From Panagrolaimus kolymaensis (taxonomy: Eukaryota > Nematoda > Chromadorea > Rhabditida > Panagrolaimidae), in the NCBI GenBank assembly GCA_028622995.1, contig JAJQJQ010000045.1, positions 248,001 to 312,000 on the forward strand: a DNA stretch of 64,000 nucleotides. Reading direction: 5' to 3'. This document shows, one piece after another, positions 35,624 to 46,053 of the stretch (position 1 is its first letter; each line of letters starts with the position of its first letter). The position numbers were made by a program, and so were the translations under genes. A model generated the notes under the pieces. The model did no database searches. It worked only from the letters and a program-made list of their open reading frames with translations, and was not told the origin of the DNA.

Positions 35624-38293
35624 CAAGCAGCAACCAAACTCAAATTATGCCATAAACATAGAAAATCTTAAAATTGTCAGAAATTTAAAAATTAATTACT
35701 TTATTACGCCTCTCGAAAATTTTTTTTTCACGCGCAGCTGTAAAAAAACAAAGTGATGTAAATGGGTATGTTTTGTTTGAACTCATCAAAAAAAAAGAAG
35801 TTAAAGTACAAATATAGAAAGCTGTCATAGTTTAAGAAAAAATAATTTGTCAATTTTGATAGAATTTTTTTAAACAAAAAAAATGTCAAAAGTGTATTTA
35901 GAGCAAAATTAAAGAGTAGGAGGTTGTGGTATGAACATTAATGATGCCATTAAGAAAAAAGAAAATAAACATACATAAATAAAACCAAAATTTCTAACAT
36001 TCTAAGAAAAACTTACTTTCATAAAAGTAAAGGAGTCATATGTCAGACACTTTTAAAAAAGACTAAGAAATCCAGGTGCAAGAAAAACGCCATTCGTTAG
36101 GTAATTTTGTAAATGACAGAACTGTTTTTTTGGTGGGAGTTTTAGTCTCAAAATTCACGATGAAGCTTTTTATGTTTTCATACTTGGGATAATTTTAAAG
36201 TAGGCTTATTTTTTTCGATGTCATCTCTTACTTTTATTTTATTTGAAAAGGCTTTCGTGGGAAGACTCGAGAAAAAAAAAGTGAACTTTAACATTTACAT
36301 TTTGATTGACATCAGAATTTTACTTTTACAACACGTGTTTTATTTTTTTTAGTGGAGTCTATTTCTCAGAAACATTACTGCAGAAGGGCAAAGTCAACGT
36401 GTCGTCTTCTAGAAGAAGAAAATCATTTGGCATCTATGTGGTGGTGTATAATTTTCAAAAAGCAGGTGTAAATGATTCAACCGTGCCAAAGAACAACAAC
36501 AAAAAAATAAATGTCAAATAAAAAATTAAATAAGTTAAATTGCAGCGATCACGAGACTGTTAAAAAATTAAAGTGTCACATATCGGAAAGAGGAATATTT
36601 TATAAAGCAAAAACCGTGGCTTTTTTGTTTTTTAATAAAAAAGACCAACTTTTTTAAAATTTAAAAGAAAAAGCTAAAACAAATTTTATTTAATCAAGCT
36701 AATTAATAAAACGCATCTTTTTTCGCTGTAAGATTCTAAGTAAATGAATAAAAATAAAATAAAGTTCATTAAATTTTTGCATTACGATTGCTTTCACTAA
36801 AATGCAAAAATAAATTTCAAACTTTACCCTTGAGTTGCTGAAAAAATTAGAAGGCTGCGAGCAAAAAATTCTCAGAAACCCATCCTCCTTCTTCAACGCT
36901 TCACACTGCAACAACAAGACCGCCATCATCGAAAAAAAAATAGAAGAAGCGATAAATGAAAAAATAAAGCGCAATTGAAACGACGACAACGAATAAAAAA
37001 AATAAAAAAGGCTTAAAAAAGAGAGAAACTAAATTAAAAAAATTGAAAAAAAGCGTAAAGAAAAACTCTTATTATTACTTTCTATTTTTTCAAGGCAAAT
37101 GAATGATGAGATGAAAAAGAAAATTGAAGGAAAATGAAACAAAACATCTGCGAAAAATGAAAAAAAAGTTGAATATTTAATGAATTCTTTAAAAAAAACA
37201 GACATCAACGAAATTTTTTTTTAATAAACTCATATTTTGCAACAACTTTTTTTGCGTTGCGTTGCTTTATTCGTTATTTCTTATTTTATTTTATTTTAGG
37301 TTTTGCACCCGCCTTAATATTGAAGTTTTGGACTTTTTTAAATTCATAAAGCTTTTTCTTAAAGGATGTAAAAAAAATATGGAACCTTTGTTTACTTAAC
37401 TTTTAAAAAAATAAAAGGGCTCAAAGTTATCTTTAAAACATAAATTTAAGTAGTTTCAAAAAATTGAGATAGTGTCTTGTCCGACGGCGCTAATGACAAA
37501 CTTTTGAGATCCGTAGCAATGGAAAAATTTTAATTCAATCTTGTATTGTACCTTTCCACCACTTCGGTACCATATCTTTTTCTTATAACTTTTCTTAATA
37601 CTTTGAAAAAATTATTTCATAGAACATCATGCATTTACATATTTCTGAGTCAACAAAAACGCACCTTTTTTAAAAGAAATTGTAAATTAAATTTCATAGA
37701 TCCATAAAACAATTCATTTAAAATTATTATAAAAATTTTAAAATGAGGTTGTTTTTGTAAATAAAAAATATAAAATTTACCTTTTTATTTTATAAAATGA
37801 AAATAATTATTATACTAAATGAAAACATTTAAAAATTTTAAAGTTTTTTGATTACCAATTTCGCACCTGCCTGATTCTCGCGGACAACCTTTTGAACTTT
37901 TGCACTTGCAGCCTTTTTCAAGGGCTTCTTTAAAATTTTCAAAAATCTTAAAAACTTTTTTAAATTCGTTTAGTTCTTTTTTAAATATGCCGACACATTC
38001 ATTTTCTGATAAAAAATGCAACTTTAAAACTTTGAAAAAAAATTCGAGCGTGTTTGTTCCAAATAAATAAAAAAAGTTAAATTTGTGATTCCACTTTTTT
38101 TGACTTCAAAAAAGACGAAGAAAATAAAAAATTTCGCAAATTTACAAATAAATGAAACTTTTATTGAAATTTTTGAAAGCCAAAAAAAGATTTTACTAAT
38201 AAAGAGAAAAAAAAGGACAAAGTAGCTTTAATAATAAAACGAAAAATACAAAAAAGTTAACAAAAATTTAAATAATAAACTTTGCTTTATTTT
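35624..38293. other. intergenic stretch with one tentative small gene
   Basis: About 2.7 kb, A/T-rich. A tentative two-exon gene is listed at 36455-36989. A minus open frame at 38021-37815 ends in a Cys-rich motif (GCKCKSSKGCPRESGRC) of unknown origin, perhaps a transposon zinc-finger fragment. Nothing else supported. Confidence 0.4.
36455..36989 (-). CDS. tentative small secreted or membrane protein, 87 aa
   Basis: Exon 36989-36828 encodes a strong signal-like N-terminus (FIFSFIASSIFFSMMAVLLL) and a short part with two Cys (CEALKKEDGFLRIFC). It ends at AGG|GTAAAG in phase 0. A TTTTTAACAG acceptor leads to 36556-36455, which adds a Cys and another hydrophobic run before TGA. Splice sites and frame fit, but composition is low-complexity and I have no homolog in mind. 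Confidence 0.2.
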
Positions 38294-41016
38294 TTATTGA
38301 TTCAAAACATGTGAAAAATGCTCTTCAATCATAGAAATTTTATCTTCCAATAAATCTTCCAATCGTTGCATATATGCATCTCGTTTCGCATCAGCTTCAG
38401 GATTTCCGCCATGATAATGAATGCAAGGCATAAAAGTTGCGAAAAGAATATTTTCTAAATCCGAATATCTTTTTGAAATAATTAAATCTTCTTTAGTAAA
38501 CGGAATTTTTCGTTCTTCGCCAATTTCATTTTGTAAATTTTCATAATACCAATCAATAACAATTGGATCTATTTTTCGTCGAACATCCGCGTTGCAACAC
38601 ATTAAAAGCACACGAGATATATCTGTCAAAGGATTTCCAGGGTGAACAATTTGCCAATCAATAATGGCAAGAATTTCATCGGTGATTTGTTTAGTGGAAT
38701 AATCATATTTAAAACAAATATTATTTGTCCATAAATCTCCGTGAATTAGAATTGGGCGAATCCCTAAAATTTCAGGGTTTTAGTGTTAAATTATGAAATT
38801 TTAATTTTTTTTAAATAATTATTTCGGAATTTTTATAAAATTTAAATGTTTTAAAAAGTTTTTGTTATTTTTAATTGGTTTTTTATTCCATTTTTTATTA
38901 TCGCCATGAAAGAAACACTCTTACCTAATTCTTTCCATGGTCCGCCACTAACATAATTTGCAGCTTCATGATCAATGAAAAATTTTTCCATCTTTTTAAA
39001 ATTTTTAACAAGTTTTTCTAAAAATCAGATAAAAAAAATTAATTTTTTGTACCCATAATAAATATTTGTGAGAGATAAATACCTGATTTTCCTTTTTTTA
39101 CATTTTCATAACAACTTTCAGCAAATTGTGGATCGGTTGCTTCGCCAAAGTTTACTTCAGTGAAAATATCTTTCCATTCATTTTCATTTTTCAAAGCAGT
39201 TGCTTGGAGTTTTACAATAAATCGAAGCAAGCTCATAACCTTAAAAATTATTGAATTTTTTAGTTTTTTTAAGCGAGATGAAAATATTTTGTTATGATTT
39301 TTTTACAAACATCCATCATCGATTTATTTTTTCTTATTTATTTTGATTTGATTTTTAGGGAAAAAAAGATAAAACGACGGAGCTCACATCGTTTTTATTT
39401 TTGTTTTTACACGTTCCTTTTGTTTCTTACGAATTTTTTATTTTAAAAATTTTTAACGTCTTTTTTTGAATATTTAAATTTATTTTTCTTTTCTTTTTTG
39501 TGCGACGAGCAAAAAATTTAGTTTTTTTATAAAATAATTAAAATATTATTTTTTAAACGCAATCAACTATACCAAAGCTTTATTAAGACTTTGTGAATCT
39601 GCAGCTTTTAATCATTAAATAAAATCATTTATTTATGTCCACCCTAATTATACCAAAGCAACTTTTTGTGTTAATATATTTTATTGTTGTTACAACAAAT
39701 GCTCCTGTTTCAACAATGGATACTTTCACGATATTCTTCTTTCACTTTTGCACCATTTTTTGGATTCGTATACAAAAAAATCGATAATTTTTTTTATGGG
39801 ATTTGTGGTTATCGAAAATGATTAATTTTTTAAAGGACAACGTAATTTGCTTTTTAACATTGCCGACTTTTTTTTCTTCTTACACACGAGAAATTATGAT
39901 TCATTAAACATGCTACACTATCGATCAACAAAAAAAAACACACAATGGTGCTTTTTTCCGCGATGAAGAAAAAAATGTTTCAATTTTTCTTGCTTTAGTC
40001 TCGCATTTTTTTTGAATATTTAAATTGGATTTTTATTTGCATTTTGTAAAAAAAATTAATAAAAAACAAAACCAAACAATGCATTCTGATTTAGTAATAT
40101 TAGCTTCCAGCTCAATTTTTTTAAAATTCAACTAAATATTTACTTTACGACTGTCTGATTAAGCATTGATTTATACATGCATGAAATGCCCAAATTTAAT
40201 TAAATTACATGACTAAGCTAAATTATCCAATCGATTTATGTGTTTATTTTCCAAGGTTAAATGCTTTTTAACATTGATAAGTGTAATTTTTTGAGATTAA
40301 CGAAATAAAAATAAACTCACTTGATTTTCCGATAATCCAACGTGCAATTCCGGAAATTTTCCATTACTTAAAAATTCCATAATTATATATCCAAATTGTT
40401 TTTTATCGGGAATCCACTCATCCGCTCCAAAACATTTGGGAATGGGTAAATTAGTTTTTCCAAACATTTTATAAAAGGTGCTTTCGTTGTGGTGAAATTT
40501 AATAATGATTGAAATCATATCATTTTTAGATTTTTCCTTTACTTCATCTGTCATTTCTGTGAATTCATTAAAATTGGCTTCAACCGATTCAACTCCTGGT
40601 TGTTTGAGAACCACCGAAAACAAGGCCGAATATTCATTGGAAGCTGGATCATCGGGTTTTAGGGCGATGTCACATTTAAAAACTTTTGAAAGATATCCGC
40701 TTCCTTCAGAAACGTCTTTGACTCGAATCTATAAAAGTCCAAAAGTAAAATAGTGTCACGACACCAAATCGAAAAAAATGATAGGGGCTTTGGCAAAAAT
40801 GAAAAAACACTTTTGATGGACTCTTGGAAAGAGAAACCCAAAAATAAAAATACTTACATTTGTAACTTTATATTTCTTTTCAAGATCACGAAATTGTTCA
40901 CAATTTTCTCGCAATTTTTCAAGCAAAAAAGCACACGTAAAACTTGATTCCCCTAAATTTGATTCAGGAAACCATGGTTTCATTGCGCCAACTGAGAGTT
41001 TCTTGAAAGCAGCCAT
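38294..41016 (-). CDS. CHK/DUF1679 (EcKinase-like) kinase-fold protein
   Basis: Five exons: 41016-40858, 40728-40321, 39239-39083, 39017-38925, 38763-38294; 428 codons with all phases matching. The glycine-containing N-lobe region reads SEGSGYLSKVFKC. A hinge-like stretch, GYIIMEFLS, follows. The catalytic loop is LIHGDLWTNN and the metal-binding segment is AIIDWQIVHPGNPLTD. These are hallmarks of the ecdysteroid-kinase/CHK family expanded in nematodes and insects. Biochemical substrates in nematodes are mostly unknown; small-molecule phosphorylation is the family expectation. The intron between exons 2 and 3 is about 1.08 kb and holds nothing recognised. Start taken at MAAFKK rather than an in-frame upstream Met because it fits the family N-terminus. 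Confidence 0.88.
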
Positions 41017-41471
41017 TTTTAGTGAAAATAAAAACAAAAATTTGAATAAATATTAGAGTCAAAACAAAATCCAAAAACGTTTACTTTTTTAAACAAAAAA
41101 TAAAGAAACTTGTTTGTTGTTATTTCTGTATGATGAAAATTTTTTTATGTACCAAAACATCGGTGATTAAAATGGCTAAAAGCGAGCTGATTATATTTTT
41201 TTCTTATCAAAAAATTTCCTTGATTATTGTTTTTCATGCGGTCGTTGTTGTTGTACTTTTTTTTGAACAAATAAAACCCATAAACATGTAAATAACTTGT
41301 GTCTGTTGCTTTATGTTAAAACTCAAGTAAAATTCTAATCCATAAAAAAGCTATTTCTTTGGCAAACAATAATCTTTATCCTTTCAAAAAACCTTTCTTT
41401 TTTTGCACTTTTCTTCTTCGTTTTCAAAAAATACTCAAACAAATCAAGTCTCTTTCACAGCAAGTTCCTTT

Positions 41472-41620
41472 AATGTTTTGATGGTCGAGTGGTGAAAGGC
41501 GCAACAGCCTCTGCACTTTCCTATCAAAATTTGGGTTCGAATCCTCCTCGCCTGTGATTAAAATAAGTAACATTTCTTGACCAACCATGATTTAGTGCGT
41601 TCAGGACTTATGAGGCATCT
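41472..41620 (+). repeat. tRNA-like dispersed repeat, second family, copy F
   Basis: Box-A-like TGGTCGAGTGG then GAAAGGCGC (41482-41502), box-B-like GGTTCGAATCC (41534-41544). Begins TTTAATGTTTTG and ends TTATGAGGCA, matching the copy at 3921-4070. TTTTGAT before the box A can pair with ATCAAAA at 41522-41528, giving a stem around the box-A loop. It does not form a proper acceptor stem or T-arm, so it is not a functional tRNA. Confidence 0.65.
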
Positions 41621-41871
41621 TTTTTTCATTTTTTTTTGTTTTTTTTTTACTGAAATGAAAAATGTTAAAGAAATAATCTGAAAATGAAATCTAAAAACGA
41701 ACACGGGCAGCTGTTTTATTTCAAGTTATACAACTATGGTTGTACGATAAAAATCAGTTAAAAGGCAGCAGTTGATTAATCAAAAAAATTTATATGTCTA
41801 GGACCACCCAAAGTTTACTACAATCATATAAAAAATGCGTATTAAAATTGTAAAATAGAGGAACTACTTAC

Positions 41872-41942
41872 TGGCGCCAATTATGGAAGCATATGACTGA
41901 GGCGTGTGCTGCTAAAAAAGCAGATAATATAAACTTCGACAT
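41872..41942 (-). CDS. orphan signal-peptide exon
   Basis: ATG at 41942-41940 opens MSKFILSAFLAAHASVICF followed by HNWR, ending at CA|GTAAGT in phase 2. The sequence looks like a cleavable signal peptide. I could not find a downstream exon; the CHK-like gene that follows has its own start. It could be exon 1 of a small secreted protein or a relic. Confidence 0.3.
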
Positions 41943-42926
41943 TTTTTACTGAAACCTTTTTTTTCACCAGCTGCTTTTTTTCTCGCTTTTTTAAGTTTTT
42001 TTGAAATGAAAAATCGAGGAAAAAACAACTAATTGGTCTCATTAAAGCTTTAATGATTTTTCTTTGTCGACAATTGCATATTTATTTTTGGAAAAAGAGG
42101 AATGGCGAGCACAACTGTTTAAAACATGCTACATCTGCTTCTTTTTCTTATTGCATTTTTTCATTTCTTTTTCAGGGAGGCATTGTTGTTGGTGTTGGTT
42201 TTTTTTTGACTTTTTGAAATTTAGTGTTGGCTTTTAAAAAGCAAAAAAAAAACAAGAAAAGAAACGCTTTAATTTTCTTGATTTTAGTTTAACCATCGAA
42301 AATTTGGATATACATAATCAAAAAAAAATTCTGTTAAGAATACTTTCTCGTAATGATAGCCGCCAGTCTTTCTAATGTTTCAATTATTTTATTTCGAGTC
42401 TTTAACTTTTTATGTTATTTTTGGCCATAGCTTAAATTTTTTATAGGTTTTAGAGTAATTTTCTCAATTTTTTGGGTGTTCTCTGATTATTTTCCTTTTT
42501 TTTGCAAGAAAAGGTTTTTCGATCCATGAAACAATGGTTTTTTTCTGTTTTTGTTTATCACTAAACAATTTTTTTTCTCGAACTTTTTTCCAACTTGACC
42601 TTTTCTTTGCCTCACCAAAACCGTTTTTACAGCTTTCAATGAAACTTTTTTTGCTTTTATTTTTTTTTTTTCTTCTTATCTTTGTAAAACTCTTGAAAAA
42701 GTTTTTCTTTGAGTAATGAAAAAACAAAAAATATGAAGATTGACACTTTTATAGCACTTTTAGTAGCCTTCATCAAAGGCAAAGGATTTTTTTGTGTCCA
42801 TCCATCCCAAAATTAGACACAACTTATTTTTTTGTTTTGTTTTTCATTAAAAATAATTTCTGTTTACGACCAGCTTGAACTTTGCTGAAATAATTTTTTT
42901 TAGGTAGAGAAATAGAAAAAAAAGAA
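41943..42926. other. intergenic stretch upstream of the TTL gene
   Basis: A/T-rich. Open frames here are poly-Phe or poly-Lys artefacts. A TTTTTTTAG acceptor at 42894-42902, shortly before the TTL ATG, could be the trans-splice site for that gene. Confidence 0.4.
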
Positions 42927-43669
42927 ATGTATTTTTCATTATTTTTAATTTTTGCATGTTATTTCGCGGCTTCAGTGAATGCTAAAACGAGATGTGTAAG
43001 AGCCACGGGAAAAGTTACATGTCCAACGGATAAATATATGGCTGCTAATGTTGAAGTGAGATTATTGGATCGAGATTGTAAGTTAATTTTTTTAATTAAA
43101 TAAAAACTTGTTTCGAAATAAACAAAACGAACTCTAAAATTTTTGATTGTGGAACCAAAAAAATGTGATTCTGATGGGTCTTGAACTGATTTTTTTTCTT
43201 AAAAAACTTAATTCTAAAAATGGTTGTAAATTTATTTGATTTCTTATTCTAACTAAATTTTTGAATTTTTCTAATCAAAAAAGAAAAAATATTAAAAATT
43301 TAGAAAAATATTAGTTTAAAACGAATTTTTTTCTGTAGATTTAAAAACTATTTATTTTTCAGCTTTACCCTGGGAAACCGATGATCTCATGGGTTCCACT
43401 ATAACCGATGGCAATGGAAATTATGTTGTTGAAGGATGTGGGGATGATGTATTTTCATGGAATGATCCCGATCCATATATTGAACTTAAACATCGCTGCC
43501 CCTCACCCGGTCATAGTGTAACTATTCCACATCGATTTAAAGAGTAATTTACTTTTTAATTTATATAATTATTGGAAATTAAAAAGTTTTTATTTTTAGG
43601 ATAGAAATCGCCCATAAATTTCTTCCAGAAAAAAGTGTGGAAGTTGAAATTATTAGACTTGATTATTAA
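42927..43669 (+). CDS. transthyretin-like (TTL) family secreted protein
   Basis: Three exons: 42927-43077, 43363-43543, 43600-43669; 133 codons. Signal peptide YFSLFLIFACYFAASVNA. The mature part starts with CVRATGKVTC, followed by VEVRLLDRD, the conserved turn STITDGNGNYVVEGCG, then DPYIELKHRC and an end of KSVEVEIIRLDY. This order is diagnostic of the nematode TTL family (PF01060), a beta-sandwich secreted protein. Cys residues pair as in other TTLs (C near residue 22 with C near 31; C of EGCG with C of KHRC, by family analogy). Size and exon structure are typical. Roles reported for TTLs include signalling in cell-corpse engulfment and host interaction; none can be assigned here. Confidence 0.95.
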
Positions 43670-46053
43670 TATTTGATTTATTGTATGGCAGATTTTTTTT
43701 TGTACATATTGTCGTTTTTTTAGTTTTTTCTGATTTAAATAAAATTTAGAATAAAAAAATTAGGCACCTTTTTACTTTTCCATTCATAATTTTAAAATAT
43801 TATTCACGTAACTGAAAGGTTAAAACTTTAGTCGGATATTTTAATAACTTTTTTAAAATTTTAAAAATGGAGCTGCAGGAAATGGAAGATATTATTTTTT
43901 ATTTTCCAAAACCACTCATTCTTATTTTCTGAGAACTTTTTTTTGAACACTTTTGTTAAATAAAATTTATGTAGCCTCTTTCATTCCTTTTTCTTCTTCT
44001 GAAAAATAAATCACTTTTCTTCTTCTTACCATTGTCGTCGTCGGTTTCAGTTTTCATACTTGAATCAAGTGAGTGGATTATGTTTTCTTTCTTAAATTGA
44101 AAAGATCTGGTTCAAATATTCATCTCCTCAAACTTGATTAAAAATATAAAATCTTCTTCTTCCTTGACCTCCAAAAAGCGTAAAACTTTATTAATAAATT
44201 TCAATAACCAAAAAATTTGAGAAGATTTTTTATTTATTAAAAAAAAGCTGTCACAATTTTTCATTTTTGCAATTTATATATTATTTTTTTTGAAGAAAAA
44301 ACTGTAATCATTTTTTTTGAATTTACAAGAATGCATTCTCCGGTTAAATTACAACTGTTTTTTTAGAGATTTTCTTAAAGGGATGCACCAATTTTGAAAG
44401 AAATAAAACATAGAAAATAAAAAATAAATAAACTAAAGATCATTTTTTTAGGTTGAAAGAGACAGTGAAAAAAGACGCAAACAAAATTTTGAGCGAATTA
44501 AATTATATTTTTTTTGCGGTCAAAAACAGTTTTTTTCTTCAACTTAAACCAACAAAAAAAAGACAGAAAATGGAGGTTTTTTGCAAACAAATAAATGAGG
44601 TTTGGGAAAAATTTGTTAGAAAAATATGCAACTATTTTAAAAAAAATTTATGAATGAAATTTGAAAAGAAAATAATTTGCGCCAATTTATTTCTATTTTT
44701 TTGAACGCTGAACAATAAAAAAACAACCACGTGGCTAACAAGACATACGTATCTATTTTTTTTTCTATGTGGTCAAAAAGTGATTTTAATTAAATTAATT
44801 TTTTTCTTTTTGAAAATAACCCCATTGAAATAAACGAAAAATTGCTTGGAAGTATCTCTTTTTTTTTCTCCACTTTACTCGGAATTACATGGAACACAGA
44901 CTCACACCCAAAATTAAATTTAAAGAAGTTCAAGTAAATAATGTTTTTTTTAAATGAATGACCTTGTTGATTTTATTTTAGTTTTCTTTTTTACGTTTAC
45001 TTTAGGGTTAATTTAAAACACAACAAAAAACTTTTTATTTTATTTTATTTTGGTTGACCGGAAGCCATTCATTCGATTCTTAAAAAAGCATAAAAAGGTT
45101 TTATTTTAACCTTTTTTTTATTGAGTTTCTAGAGTTTTATTTTTTTTCTTTATTACTATTTGGGTGTTTTTCATTATTTTTAAGAATTTTGGTTTAATAT
45201 AAATAATTTTATAGAATTCTAAAATCTCATTTTTATTTTTTGTCGTCTGATTTCTTATTTACAAAAAATCGGATGGGCGTCGTTGCGGAGGCGATTCAGT
45301 AGTTTTCATTCATTCATTTTTTTTGAGTGACGAAGTTTTTATTTTTTCTCCATGTTTTTTTTTTTGAAGATGCGCAAATGGAGAGAGGATGAAGAAGAGG
45401 AGGACACTAATATGAAATGATCCGTGACCGTGTGTGTAGGAAGATGAAGAGGAGGGTGATCACACAAATTTTTTTATTTATCATTTTTAAGATTTCTTTC
45501 TTTCCATCACTTTTTTGAAGAGTTCAAACCTCTGCAATTTCCACCACCCGCTACATACATATACATATAAAAAGCATATTCACTCGTTTATGAATGAGTT
45601 TATTTTTCTTTTTTGATAAACATGCAAAAAAATTTCTTCTTTTGAAGAAGAGGTTTCAATTTATAAAAAAGGTTATGTTTAAACTTTAAAGGTCCTCATT
45701 TTTTATTGCTGTTTTTTTTATTATGATTTTTTGTTGTTTGAATAATTCAGTTTTGGATGTTTTCTCATTAATTAAAGATGGGTATAAAAAAAGAGGAGAG
45801 CGGAGAATCGCTAACCTTAACTTTTTTTTTGATCTTTATTAGTCAGACAAAGTTGAACAATTTTATGACTTATTTTTGAGTCATGGAAAAATTTATAAAC
45901 TTTCTTCAACATTTTTTTTTCATTATTTAGAAAAATTATTCACTGTAAAATTTTATTTTTTGCACAAAAAAAAATTTTAAAAATTTTATTTCTCGTTTTT
46001 CGTTTCGAAACCATTTTTTAACATCAAATCTGTAATTACCATAATTTTTAGCC
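43670..46053. other. intergenic region, nothing recognised
   Basis: About 2.4 kb, A/T-rich. A slightly GC-richer patch at 45360-45460 (GATGAAGAGG repeats) has no ORF support. Confidence 0.4.

Noticed and set aside
35378..35671. Gly/Arg/Pro-rich protein-coding ORFs in both strands
   Set aside because: They are translations of the CGGGGA satellite inside a transposable element, open in several frames at once.
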